Of a stretch of 64,000 nucleotides of DNA, positions 15,634-24,947 are shown one piece after another. The stretch spans positions 1,364,001 through 1,428,000 of the forward strand of contig NZ_CP046914.1 in NCBI RefSeq assembly GCF_009789675.1, written 5' to 3'. This DNA is from Paraburkholderia acidisoli (GTDB lineage: Bacteria > Pseudomonadota > Gammaproteobacteria > Burkholderiales > Burkholderiaceae). Numbering within the stretch: position 1 is the first letter of the stretch; each line of letters opens with the position of its first letter. The position numbers and the translations under genes were made by a program. The notes beneath the pieces were generated by a model. It was not told the origin of the DNA and did no database searches. It saw only the letters and a list, made by a program, of their open reading frames with translations.

Positions 15634-17010
15634 CTATTGTCTTGATTCGACGACGATCTCGACGCGCCGGTTGCGCGCGCGGCCTTCGAGCGTGCGATTG
15701 TCGTCGAGCGGCGATGCTTCGCCGCTGCCGCTCGCGCTCATCGTGTCCAGCGCTACGCCGGCGTCGGCGAGTTGCTTCATGACCGTTTGAGCGCGCAGCG
15801 TGGACAGCGCCTCGTTCGACAAGCCGGTCTTGCTCTCGAACGGCAAGTTGTCGGTGTGGCCGATCAAGCGCACGCGCAACGGGCTCGCCGAGGCGGCTAT
15901 CGCCTTGCCGATTTCGCCGATGGTGGTTTCGGCCGAGGGCGTCAGTACCGCTTTACCCGGCGCGAACATGCCTTCCACGCGCAGGGCAAACGCGCGGTGA
16001 TCGGCGCGTGCGTCGATTGTGATGGCTTGGTTCGCGAACTCGTACGGCAACGCCGCCTCGATCGCGTGTGCGAGTGTGGCGATAGCGGCCGTGTCGGTCG
16101 GGACGTCATCGTGATGAGTCCATCTCCACGCGGCGTAGCACGACGCGGCAAGCAACGCCGCGACCAGCAAGCCCACGATGAATGCGTTCACGCTATGCCT
16201 GCGCGGCTCGCTAGCGCGCGGCGTCGCACGTCGCATGGCGAAAGGGACGTCTTCGGCCTTGTCTTTCGCCCCAAGCTTCGCTGCTTCATGATGCGTTGGC
16301 GCACGTACCGACGGTTCCGGCCGAGGCGGCTTGCGCGGCTCTTCGCAGGCGGCAAGCAAGTTGGCGAGCGCCTCGTCGACGAATGAACGCCGGGCTTCCG
16401 CTTCGCGCGCTTTCGGCCTCGCGCGTTCGCTGTTGGCCTGCGAGCGCTCCGTCACGCCCAGACGTGCCCGCACGGCGCCGAGTTTCGCGGCGCCGTCGGT
16501 TGCGAAGCGATAACGGCCCGCGAAGCCGCTCTCGATGATCTGCTGAAGCACCGCGAGCAGATCGGCATGTCGATCGGGCTCGCGCGTCGCGGCTTCGATG
16601 AGCGCAAAGACGCGGTCGCCGCCTTGCCGGTCGTAGCCGAGCGTGGTGGCGATACCGTTCGCGCTCCATTCGTCGCCCGACGAGCCGCCGTGGCCCCACG
16701 CGGTCTGCATTGCCGCTTCGTCGAGCGCGGAGCAGAGGCAATAGCGTGCGGTGTCGGCATCGGCGCGAGGCACGCGCAAGCCGGCGCAGACGCGCTCGAA
16801 CAGCCGCGCTTCGCTCAACAGCCATTGACGGCGCGCGAGCACCGCATCGGGCGTCAGTTCGGCGGGCGTATCGCGCAGGGCCTGCAGCAGCGGGCGGGCG
16901 GCTTCGAGCAGCGGTTGCCCGGCGCGTTCGGCCGCGCGCACGCGTGCCGCGTAGGAGGGCGCGACCTCGGCGCTGCCCGCGTAGCCTTGGGTCGGCCCAG
17001 TCGGTTTCAT
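15634..17010 (-). CDS. second TssL-like protein (DotU domain plus OmpA domain)
   Basis: 458 residues. Residues ~25-190 form a DotU/IcmH domain (ARPLLQALRDTPAE, ARYCLCSALDEAAMQTAWG, GGDRVFALIEAA). A Pro/Lys/Arg-rich linker and one membrane helix (~residues 262-285, NAFIVGLLVAALLAASCYAA) follow. The C-terminal OmpA-type peptidoglycan-binding domain carries RLIGHTDNLPF and GRARNRRVEI. This is the full extended TssL architecture, yet tssL proper is already present at 21079-22380. It is 14 bp after the tssM stop, so co-transcribed. It may form mixed TssL dimers or serve a different membrane-complex assembly; the linker is longer and more charged than in the first copy. Confidence 0.8.
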   Translation of the reverse strand: MKPTGPTQGYAGSAEVAPSYAARVRAAERAGQPLLEAARPLLQALRDTPAELTPDAVLARRQWLLSEARLFERVCAGLRVPRADADTARYCLCSALDEAAMQTAWGHGGSSGDEWSANGIATTLGYDRQGGDRVFALIEAATREPDRHADLLAVLQQIIESGFAGRYRFATDGAAKLGAVRARLGVTERSQANSERARPKAREAEARRSFVDEALANLLAACEEPRKPPRPEPSVRAPTHHEAAKLGAKDKAEDVPFAMRRATPRASEPRRHSVNAFIVGLLVAALLAASCYAAWRWTHHDDVPTDTAAIATLAHAIEAALPYEFANQAITIDARADHRAFALRVEGMFAPGKAVLTPSAETTIGEIGKAIAASASPLRVRLIGHTDNLPFESKTGLSNEALSTLRAQTVMKQLADAGVALDTMSASGSGEASPLDDNRTLEGRARNRRVEIVVESRQ

Positions 17011-17023
17011 CGCGGCGCGCCTC

Positions 17024-20000
17024 TCAGTGCAACGCGGCGCCGGCGACCGGCATCGCGGGTGCGCCCGCTGGCGGCAGGCCGGCCGGCGGACCGCTGTCCG
17101 GCAGACTTAGCATCGGCATCGAGCTTGGGCAGTGGAAGGTCGTGAGCACGTCGCTCGTGAGCGGGTTCGCCACGCTACCCGCGCTCGCGATGTCGAGCAC
17201 CGCCCGGCGACCGTCGAAGTCGAACGCGACGCGCGTGCGTCCCGGCGTGGCGGTTTGCACGGCTTCGCCCTTACGCACGAGACGCATGAGCGCCCACGGA
17301 CCGTCGGCGGAAATCGTCGATGTCTCCGGGCGAATGCGCGGGCTCGCGGTGATTTCGGTATGCACGCCGCCGCGCGGGCCGGGCCAGTTCACCATGAACG
17401 GCGTCACAGGACCGTGCTGATACTGCGTGCTCTGCCCGTCGATGTCGATCGACAGATTCATGATCGTGGGATCCATTTCGGGCACGCGCACTTCGGCCTT
17501 CCACGCGAGTTGCTTGCCCTGATCGCCGAAGAACACGTCGCGAATGTCGCGCGCATGCTGGAACGGTTCGAGGTCCGGCCCTTGCACGGGCTCCGTTGCG
17601 CCCGGCAGCGTGCGATAGCGCCAAGGCCTCGCGGTCGTATCGACGAACGGCGCGAGATTCTTCGTGAAGAAGTCGTCGATCACGCCACCTTGTGCGAACA
17701 CGCGAGTGAAGTCGTCGATGCTGACGTCGCGCTTGCTCTCGGCGGCGAACGGAAAATTGCCTTCGACGGTGAGGCGGCACGTATCGCTCACCACGGCCTG
17801 CATCTGGCGCGAGAGCAATTGACCGATGCCCTGATTCACTTCGCGCGAACCTTGCATCGACAAACCGAGCAGCACCTGGCGGAACGGCGCGGGCATCGTG
17901 TTGGCTGACATCTTGAGCTTCGCGGCGATGTCGCTCGCGGGCGGCAGGCTGTTGTTGTTGATCGCGTTGTCGGCGACGGTGAGCGCGGTGTAATAGTCGT
18001 TGAGCAGACTGGACACGCCGTCGAGGCCCGTCTTGCCCGCCGCGTTGCCGGCGGCCGCACCGCCTGGCGCATTGCTCGCGGCTTCGGCGTTGCCCGTCAC
18101 CATTTCGCGCAGCGCGGCGAAGTGGCTATCGACCAGTTCGCGCTCCACCCGCTCTTCGGCGCGAATGCCGAGCGCCTGGTCGACTTTCTTGCCGATCGGG
18201 TCGGCGCCTTTCTGGAGCAAAAGTCCGTCGGTACCGATGGGCTGCGTGAGCGTGGTCTCGTGCACGGCGGCGCGCGCGAGCCGCGCGAGCGGCGAATCGG
18301 GCGCCGCCAGTTGGCGCAGCACCTGGAGGTTGAACGAGAGGCTCGTGCCCGTCACCGTGCGGATGTCGCCGAGGAACGCGTCCCATTGCAGCGCGTACTC
18401 GGTCAGATAGAGACGGCGAATGGCCTCGGTGACGGGATCGTCGGCATCCGTCACCGGGCGGGCTAACTCAGCCGTTTTTTTTTCAGCTTCGCCCAGATAC
18501 GAGCGTCCCATGACCCAGGCGTCGTCGTCGCGCGCCGCCTGGGCGAATTCGCGCAGGTGTTTGTCGAACAGGTTGCGATAGCCGTCGAACGTGAAGAGGC
18601 CCGGCACACCGCGCGACAGCGGCGCGCCGCTCGCTCGCGTGAAGACCGTGCCCGCTTGCGGACCCACCGCGCGCAGCAGCGTGAATTCGTCGGGCGCCTC
18701 TTTTTGCATGTCCGCCTTCGCGCGATCGTAGAGCCGCTGCGTCGCGTTGCTCGCATCGAGGAAAGCGCGCGCTTCCTGAACGAGCGCCTCGTTGCGGATC
18801 AACGGCGACTGTACGACGTGGTCGCCCGTGAACAACTGCTGAACGTGCTCGATCATCGTGGCGCGACCGCCGAAGATCGCCGCGCTGTCGGTTTTGGCCC
18901 AGTCGTCGAGCACCCATGCCTTCACGTCGGCGGCGTTGAATTTCGCCTTGTCGTAGAGCATGAGATAAACCCGCAGCGCGTCGTACGTGCCCTTTGCGTC
19001 TTTCGCCGCGATCGAGCGCGACATGACGTCCTCCATGCGATGAACGATTTGCGGCAGCAGCAGGTTGTTTTCCAGCGCGAGATAGGTGCCGCGGCTCGCG
19101 CTGATCACGCCAGGGGCACTGTACAGGCCGTAGCGATAACTACTGTCCGGGTCGGACAGATCGAGACCGGTGAGCGTAGGCAAATAGCGCGCCTCGCTCA
19201 GCGTATCCGGCACGGCTTCGGGCTTGGGATCGCGATAAAGCTGCGTGACCCTGGCCGCGAGTGTCTGGGTTTTGTGCAGGATCGTCTCGAGATAGTCGTT
19301 GTTGTTCACGAAGCTCGTACGCAGACCGATCGCGAGCCACGCGAACAGGAGGATGGCGAGCGCGTGCCCGAGAATGCGCAGCACGCGGAAACGATATTCC
19401 CAGCGCAGATTCGGGCTGACAAGATGCGCTTCCGGGAACACGACTTTCGTGAAGAAGTCGTGCAGGAAATAGCTCAAGTGGCCTTCGGCGCGGGTGGCGT
19501 GCAGCGCGACGTTCTCGCCGAGCCCTTGTGCGAGGCGCTGCACGATCGTGAGCGGTTCGGCCACGACGGCTTCGCCGCGCTGGACCGCGCTCGTAAAGTA
19601 CACGCCGCGCAGCGTGGCGTGCAGTTGCGTGTCGTCGTAGCGCGAATCGAGAAAGAGTTGCGCGAGCAATTCGACGAGCGGCGTCGACAACGCGGAAAAC
19701 GCCTCGGGCAGCGCGGCGAGACGGCGCCGGCGGTCCGTGTCGTATTCGTCTTCGAGGCGCGTGTTGACACTGCTCGAAAGGCGCGTGGCAAGCTGGCGCA
19801 ACTCCCCTTCGCAGCGCATGGCGAGATTGGCCTGCGCGCCAGTGCCTGAGAGCGGCAATGTGAAGCCCCACATCTGCGCGCGCGTTTCTTCGGTCAGGGA
19901 GGCGAAGTAGTCGGCGAAGCCGGGCAGGCGGTCCATCTGCGTAATCATCACATAGACGGGAAAGCGAATGCCGAGCGACATGCGCAATTCCGCGAGGCGG

Positions 20001-21055
20001 GCGCGCAAGGTGTCGGCTTCGCTGGCGCGAACTGCGGGATCGGGCGCGGTGAGCACGTCGAGGTTGATCGACACGAGCGCCCCGTTGATGGGCGCGCGCG
20101 GGCGATGGCGTCGCAGTAGTTCGAGAAAGCCTGTCCATTCCGCCGCGTCGATGCGCTCGACATCTTCCGGACTCGCCCGTTTACGCGCTACGGCAGCGTC
20201 GTTCTTTGCCGATGCGGTCGTGCTGTCCGCTTTGGCTTCGGACGAATTTGCTTCCTGGGCGGCCGAGGCTCCGAGCAACGCGCTTGCGCCTGGCATCTGC
20301 ATGGACGTGCCGTGGCGCGTGTAATGGCCGGCCGTGTCGATCAGAACGGCTTCGTTGGTGAGCCACCATTCCACGTTCTTCGTGGCCGCGCTCGAGCCAG
20401 TCGTGCGGTGCGAGGCGGTGCCGAGCGGGAAGGGGAGGCCGGCGTTGAGCAGCGCACTGGTTTTGCCCGAGGCGTTCGAGCCCAGCGAAACGTACCAGGG
20501 CACTTCATAAAGATAGCGGCTGCCCTGAAACAGCCGGCCGACGCCTTTCGCGCCCGTGCGCATCGCCTTCAGACGCGCGAGCGCGCCGTTGATGCGCGCC
20601 TCGACGTCCTTGAGACGGTCGGCGGCAGGCGACACCGCCTTGCGGTCGCCAAACGCGAGTGCTTTCCGAAGAAAGGCTTCATCGCTGCGCATTTTCTGCA
20701 AGAGCCACCACACCCCCCAAATTGCATAGCAAGCGATCACGAGGGCGATGGCGATCGCGCGCGCACTGGCCGCCTCGAACGGCCGATGGCTGCCGAAGCT
20801 CAGCAGCGGTGCGGCGTACCAGATCAGCAGACACAGCAGCGGGCCCAACACGAAACCGGTGGGCAGATTTTTGAGCCACAGCAGCATGCCCGCCAGCAGC
20901 AACGCGATGACGAGCACGCGCATTGGTACGCTGGCGAGCGGCTTGAGGCCGCCGAACGCCACATTGGGTCCGAGGAACCCGATGAGCAGCGCGACGACGA
21001 CGAGGACGAGCAGCGCGAGAAACCAGCGCGACATCAGAAACGACAACTTCTTCAT
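17024..21055 (-). CDS. tssM: type VI secretion membrane-complex protein TssM (IcmF)
   Basis: 1343 residues from ATG 21055. Inner-membrane scaffold that spans the periplasm and joins TssJ and TssL in the T6SS trans-envelope complex. N-terminal helices (MKKLSFLMSRWFLALLVLVV, then ~residues 40-85) precede a cytoplasmic NTPase-like domain with Walker A (LGSNASGKTSALL). A further helix (LGHALAILLFAWLAIGL, ~residue 560) leads to the large periplasmic ImcF/DUF1215 region and C-terminal beta domain that contacts TssJ. Starts 23 bp after tssL. Length is normal, and an intact Walker A suggests nucleotide binding. Confidence 0.93.
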   Translation of the reverse strand: MKKLSFLMSRWFLALLVLVVVALLIGFLGPNVAFGGLKPLASVPMRVLVIALLLAGMLLWLKNLPTGFVLGPLLCLLIWYAAPLLSFGSHRPFEAASARAIAIALVIACYAIWGVWWLLQKMRSDEAFLRKALAFGDRKAVSPAADRLKDVEARINGALARLKAMRTGAKGVGRLFQGSRYLYEVPWYVSLGSNASGKTSALLNAGLPFPLGTASHRTTGSSAATKNVEWWLTNEAVLIDTAGHYTRHGTSMQMPGASALLGASAAQEANSSEAKADSTTASAKNDAAVARKRASPEDVERIDAAEWTGFLELLRRHRPRAPINGALVSINLDVLTAPDPAVRASEADTLRARLAELRMSLGIRFPVYVMITQMDRLPGFADYFASLTEETRAQMWGFTLPLSGTGAQANLAMRCEGELRQLATRLSSSVNTRLEDEYDTDRRRRLAALPEAFSALSTPLVELLAQLFLDSRYDDTQLHATLRGVYFTSAVQRGEAVVAEPLTIVQRLAQGLGENVALHATRAEGHLSYFLHDFFTKVVFPEAHLVSPNLRWEYRFRVLRILGHALAILLFAWLAIGLRTSFVNNNDYLETILHKTQTLAARVTQLYRDPKPEAVPDTLSEARYLPTLTGLDLSDPDSSYRYGLYSAPGVISASRGTYLALENNLLLPQIVHRMEDVMSRSIAAKDAKGTYDALRVYLMLYDKAKFNAADVKAWVLDDWAKTDSAAIFGGRATMIEHVQQLFTGDHVVQSPLIRNEALVQEARAFLDASNATQRLYDRAKADMQKEAPDEFTLLRAVGPQAGTVFTRASGAPLSRGVPGLFTFDGYRNLFDKHLREFAQAARDDDAWVMGRSYLGEAEKKTAELARPVTDADDPVTEAIRRLYLTEYALQWDAFLGDIRTVTGTSLSFNLQVLRQLAAPDSPLARLARAAVHETTLTQPIGTDGLLLQKGADPIGKKVDQALGIRAEERVERELVDSHFAALREMVTGNAEAASNAPGGAAAGNAAGKTGLDGVSSLLNDYYTALTVADNAINNNSLPPASDIAAKLKMSANTMPAPFRQVLLGLSMQGSREVNQGIGQLLSRQMQAVVSDTCRLTVEGNFPFAAESKRDVSIDDFTRVFAQGGVIDDFFTKNLAPFVDTTARPWRYRTLPGATEPVQGPDLEPFQHARDIRDVFFGDQGKQLAWKAEVRVPEMDPTIMNLSIDIDGQSTQYQHGPVTPFMVNWPGPRGGVHTEITASPRIRPETSTISADGPWALMRLVRKGEAVQTATPGRTRVAFDFDGRRAVLDIASAGSVANPLTSDVLTTFHCPSSMPMLSLPDSGPPAGLPPAGAPAMPVAGAALH

Positions 21056-21078
21056 CCGGAAATCCTGAAAGGCAGCGA

Positions 21079-22380
21079 TTAGGGCGTGACGGTGATGGCC
21101 ACGCGCCGGTTCTGTGCGCGGCCCTGCGGCGTGGCGTTGTCGCCAATCGGATCGGCCTCGCCTTTTCCGATCGCCTCGAGGCGCGCGGGCGGCACGCCGT
21201 CCGCCTGTAGCATTTGCATGACCTGCGTGGCGCGTTCCTCGGAAAGTTCGTTGTTCGAAGCGAACTGGCGGCTCTTGATCGGAATGTTGTCGGTGTAACC
21301 CGCGATCGTGACTTTGCCGGGCACCTTGATCACCTCGTTGGCGATCTTGGCGATGAGTGGGCCCATCGACGCGTTGACATTGACGCCGCCGGGCTGGAAC
21401 ATCGCGTCGCCGCGGAAAATCACGGTGCTGTGACGCGCGTCTTCGTTGACGCTCACGGTGCCCGCGGCAATCTCGTTCTTGAGCAGTTCCTTCAGGTGCG
21501 GCAGACGCGGCGCGGGCGGTGGCGTGAGGCGACCGATGTCGATGATCTGCTTCTCGACCACGGCGCTGCGATCGAGCAACTGATACTTGAACCAGCCGAA
21601 CAGGCCCGCGAGCACGATGCCTAGCACGACGAAGGTGATCCACACGGGAAAGTCGTAAAACGTCATGCGTCTCGCCTTGGCGTCGGAGAGCGCGTGTGGC
21701 GAGAGCGCGAGCGGGACCGCGCCGCGTTGCGTCTGGATTTCCGTGTACAGGCGCTGGCGGATCGCGTCGTGCTTGCGCGCGCCGTCGGCTTCATGCCGGT
21801 AACGGCCCATGAAGCCGAGACTCAGAATGCGATAGATGACTTCGAGCAGATCGAGATGCTCATGCGATTCCGTCATCAGGCGCGCGATCAGCAAATACAC
21901 CTTGTCGCCACCGTGCCGATCTTCGTGAAACTCCGTGGCGAGGCCGTTCTTGATCCACTCCATCCCTTTTTCGCGGATCCCCCATTCGGTTTGCGTCGCG
22001 GCCTGATCGAGCGCCGTGCAAAGACAGTAGCGCGCGCCGATCATGTGATCGCGCCGTACGTTCGCCTGCTCGCAAAGCCGCTGGAACGCACGCACTTCCT
22101 GCTTGAGCAATAGATGAAGTTGCTCGATGCCGCGTTGATCCATCGCGTCAGGCATATCGGCGAGCGCGCGCAGCAGCGGACGCGCCGCTTCGAGCAGCGG
22201 ATTTTGCGCCTGCTCGGTAGCTCGCAGACGCGAGGCGGCCGGTTCGGCGGCCGGCATCGTCGCGAGCAAGCCCACGGGCGGCGCCGATGCCGTCGGCGTC
22301 GCTTGCGAGCCAGAGGCGCCTGTTGCGTCCCATTGCGGTACGCCGGCTCCAAACGCGGCGTAGGAAGCTTCTGAATTCAC
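21079..22380 (-). CDS. tssL: type VI secretion protein TssL, long form (DotU-OmpA)
   Basis: 433 residues. DotU domain (AARPLLRALADMPDA, GARYCLCTALDQAATQTEWG, GGDKVYLLIARL), one membrane helix (~residues 245-268, FPVWITFVVLGIVLAGLFGW), then an OmpA-like domain with GYTDNIPIKS and GRAQNRRVAI that anchors to peptidoglycan. TssL dimerises at the inner membrane, recruits the baseplate and joins TssM. Sits between tssK and tssM in standard order. Compare with the paralogue downstream of tssM. Confidence 0.92.
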   Translation of the reverse strand: MNSEASYAAFGAGVPQWDATGASGSQATPTASAPPVGLLATMPAAEPAASRLRATEQAQNPLLEAARPLLRALADMPDAMDQRGIEQLHLLLKQEVRAFQRLCEQANVRRDHMIGARYCLCTALDQAATQTEWGIREKGMEWIKNGLATEFHEDRHGGDKVYLLIARLMTESHEHLDLLEVIYRILSLGFMGRYRHEADGARKHDAIRQRLYTEIQTQRGAVPLALSPHALSDAKARRMTFYDFPVWITFVVLGIVLAGLFGWFKYQLLDRSAVVEKQIIDIGRLTPPPAPRLPHLKELLKNEIAAGTVSVNEDARHSTVIFRGDAMFQPGGVNVNASMGPLIAKIANEVIKVPGKVTIAGYTDNIPIKSRQFASNNELSEERATQVMQMLQADGVPPARLEAIGKGEADPIGDNATPQGRAQNRRVAITVTP

Positions 22381-22441
22381 CGTATTTCCCCGATTGAGAT
22401 GTGGTGCGTGAACGTATTTCGCGTCCCAGCCTGCGTGGCGG

Positions 22442-23788
22442 TTATCCGCGCACGCCCCACAGTTCCAGCTTCAGTCCGGGGAACTCGCCCGCCACGTGGA
22501 GCGCGATGCCGCCGTGCTGCGAAATGGTTTCCCACAGTGGTCCGCTGCGCGCCAGTTCGTAGTAGATGTAGCCGGCGTTGAACGGAATCTGGCGCGGCGG
22601 AACCGGCAGCGATTGCAGCGTGATGCCAGGTAGATGCGCGCGAACGAGATCGGGCAAGCGCTCGGACGGTCCGATCTTGGCCTGGGTGGCGAACTGCTGG
22701 ACCAGGGCTTCGGCCGGCAATTGCGCGGCCACGGCGAGAACGATCGCGCTGAAGCTGCGAATCTCCGCAGGATCGACCACAGCGTTGCGCATGCCGTAAC
22801 CGGCGTCTTTGAGCGGAATGCTTTGCGCGCTGCGCACGAGCACGGCATTGAGCAGCCAGTGCGTGTCGTCGACGAGTGGCCTGAGGCAAAGGTGAGGTTG
22901 AATGTGCTGATAAGCCGGATGCGAATCCAGGGGGCGGCGCGTTTCGGGACGCACGTAAGTCGACAGCTCTCCAGCCATGCTCAGCAAAACTGCGTACAGC
23001 TCGGCCGGCGATGTCGTCGGCACGCGACGCAGGTGCTGGAGCAACGGCTCGTAACGATTGAGCGTTTGCAGCAATAGATAGTCCGAGACTTCGGCGACGG
23101 AACCGGCCTTGCCGTCGCTGCCCGTGAGGCGCTTCGCGAGCGCGTCGGCGCGCAGGCGTGTCAGTTCGTGGATCTTCGCGAGCCAGCTCGTGAGCCGTTC
23201 GCTCGCCCCATAGCCAGATACCGGCGGAATGAGCGACTCGTCGAGTTCGATGCTGCCGTCGGCTCGCAGGGTCGTCACCTTCGTTAGCGGCAAGCCGATC
23301 CATGCATCGGTCATCTCTTTCTCCGGCACGAGACGCAGCCTCAAGTTCGACAACTGCACCGTGCGCGGACCCTGGCCGATCGAATTCGTGTCGCGCAGTT
23401 CGGAGGCAAACGCGGCATAGCGCGCGAGCGAGTCGGAGGTGTCTTCGAACGTGGTTTCCTCTGCGTTGGGCACGCGAATTGGCACCGCGAGGTGAATGAC
23501 CTGTTCGAGGTGCTCCTGGCGCACGGTGAGCGGCGCAGGTGGCGGTGTGCTGCCGGGCGCGTCGAATGGGGTGCCGTCTGCGAACACGCCGCTCGCCGAT
23601 TTCACGATGACCTTGCCGAGCGCGAGCGCTTCGCGGTCGATCGCATAGTGCGAGAACCCGAAGAAGAACGGCGAAAGCGGCGCCGAACGCCGGTGCGCGA
23701 ACTGCTCGAAATAGCGCTCCTGCTGCTGGAACAGCTGCGGGCGCAAAAACAGTCCCTCGCTCCAGGTGACTTTGTTGTACCAGCTCAT
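22442..23788 (-). CDS. tssK: type VI secretion baseplate protein TssK
   Basis: 448 residues. N-terminal WYNKVTWSEGLFLRPQLFQQ and following QERYFEQFAHRR are the signature start of TssK (ImpJ/VasE). TssK trimers link the baseplate wedges (TssF2-G) to TssL and TssM. Later FAHRRSAPLSPFFFGFSHY and the C-terminal head region (NAGYIYYELARSGPLWETI) are family-typical. It begins 12 bp downstream of tssJ and is followed 61 bp later by tssL. Because tssG is missing from this locus, its usual wedge partner must come from elsewhere. Confidence 0.92.
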   Translation of the reverse strand: MSWYNKVTWSEGLFLRPQLFQQQERYFEQFAHRRSAPLSPFFFGFSHYAIDREALALGKVIVKSASGVFADGTPFDAPGSTPPPAPLTVRQEHLEQVIHLAVPIRVPNAEETTFEDTSDSLARYAAFASELRDTNSIGQGPRTVQLSNLRLRLVPEKEMTDAWIGLPLTKVTTLRADGSIELDESLIPPVSGYGASERLTSWLAKIHELTRLRADALAKRLTGSDGKAGSVAEVSDYLLLQTLNRYEPLLQHLRRVPTTSPAELYAVLLSMAGELSTYVRPETRRPLDSHPAYQHIQPHLCLRPLVDDTHWLLNAVLVRSAQSIPLKDAGYGMRNAVVDPAEIRSFSAIVLAVAAQLPAEALVQQFATQAKIGPSERLPDLVRAHLPGITLQSLPVPPRQIPFNAGYIYYELARSGPLWETISQHGGIALHVAGEFPGLKLELWGVRG

Positions 23789-23800
23789 GATGATCGTCCG

Positions 23801-24313
23801 TTACTTGCTCTTCGGTTGCTCGTCGCTGATCTTGATCGCGTTGGCATCGAGCTTGATGGTGAGTTTCAGTTTAGGGCTGCGGTGATACCAGGCGGCGCTC
23901 GGCGAGGGCGGCAGCGTCCATGTCGAGCGCCACACGGAGTTCGGCAGATCGCGGTAGGCGGCGATCACGCCCAATGTGGTCGTCGCCTGATCGGCGTTGC
24001 GCCGGATGACTTTCTGCTCGCCAGGGCGCAACTGGAACTGGTCGCGCATGAGTTGGTCGTCGGCAAGCAGGGCTTTATCCTTCTCTTGCAGCGAAAAGAA
24101 GTCGGCGCTGTTGAAGGCGTCGGCATTCTTCAATTCGTAAAGGCGCACGATGACGGGCGCGGCGCGTTTCTGGTCGTCGGGGTTGACGTTCGACGAAGCG
24201 ACGAACACGAGTTCCAGCTTGACTGGCTCGTGCGCGTTCTTGCTGGTGTCGCTGGCACACGCGGCCAAACTGGTGACGAAGGCCAGCGCGGCAACACGGA
24301 TAGACATGAGCAT
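23801..24313 (-). CDS. tssJ: type VI secretion outer-membrane lipoprotein TssJ
   Basis: 170 residues. Signal peptide with lipobox LAAC, Cys ~19 (SIRVAALAFVTSLAACASD). It anchors the TssM C-terminus to the outer membrane. The mature part carries the transthyretin-like fold pattern of TssJ: VKLELVFVASSNVNPD, APVIVRLYELKNADAFNSAD and FFSLQEKDKALL. Starts could be 24313 or 24307 (MLMS); neither has an obvious ribosome site. It lies between hcp and tssK in the standard block. Confidence 0.92.
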   Translation of the reverse strand: MLMSIRVAALAFVTSLAACASDTSKNAHEPVKLELVFVASSNVNPDDQKRAAPVIVRLYELKNADAFNSADFFSLQEKDKALLADDQLMRDQFQLRPGEQKVIRRNADQATTTLGVIAAYRDLPNSVWRSTWTLPPSPSAAWYHRSPKLKLTIKLDANAIKISDEQPKSK

Positions 24314-24378
24314 CGAAAAATGCGGCGAGAAGACGGGGGAAAAGCCCGGCGCGAACGTCGGGCTCGAGCGCGGAAGGC

Positions 24379-24861
24379 TTACGCTTCCTTGTTCAACTTA
24401 ATGTCGTAGCCGGCCGTGACCGCGCCGCCGCTACCGCCTTGTGCGTTCTGCACGACGTACTCCTGCTTCACGCGCGAGAACGAGAGTCGAATCTGTTCGC
24501 GTATTCCGTTGTCGGTATTGCTGCCTGCCGGAAACACCTGCGTCACGATCACGTCGCTCATCGTGATCTTGAGATATTCGAGCGGGTTGCCGCCGGCCTT
24601 GCGAATCGTCAGTACGGCCTGATCGATGTGCTTGCCCGTGAGGCAGTACTTCATCAGGTTCGGGCTCGCGCGGTCCACGAGATGCTCGAACGACAGATCT
24701 TCGACCGTGGCTTTGCCCGCGCCGCCACCCGAACCCATGTGCATGTTCGACTGTTGCAGGATCTGCCAGCTCCAGCTCGTCGCTTCGATCTCATTCTTGT
24801 GATGAGCATCCTGCGACTCGCCGTCGATGCCGTTGATCTTGATGAAGATATCCTGTGCCAT
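24379..24861 (-). CDS. hcp: type VI secretion tube protein Hcp (TssD)
   Basis: 160 residues. Forms hexameric rings that stack into the inner tube expelled by sheath contraction. Starts MAQDIFIKINGIDGESQDAH; IEATSWSWQILQ, GKATVEDLSFEHLVDRASP and YLKITMSDVIVTQVFPAGS are classic Hcp1-family motifs. The gap to tssC (86 bp) is larger than between the other genes, consistent with extra expression signals for this abundant protein; I see no clear terminator there. Confidence 0.94.
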   Translation of the reverse strand: MAQDIFIKINGIDGESQDAHHKNEIEATSWSWQILQQSNMHMGSGGGAGKATVEDLSFEHLVDRASPNLMKYCLTGKHIDQAVLTIRKAGGNPLEYLKITMSDVIVTQVFPAGSNTDNGIREQIRLSFSRVKQEYVVQNAQGGSGGAVTAGYDIKLNKEA

Positions 24862-24947
24862 TTAAGACTCCTTGGTTGAAAAAGTACTTCCCTTGCTATG
24901 GGCTGCGAAACTGTATGCGTTGGCCTTAGCCAGATACGGCCGGCGAA

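Noticed and set aside
17024..21643. TssM starting at 21643 (1539 aa)
   Set aside because: The extra N-terminus is Arg-rich and overlaps tssL in another frame; ATG 21055 gives a normal TssM start with a membrane helix.
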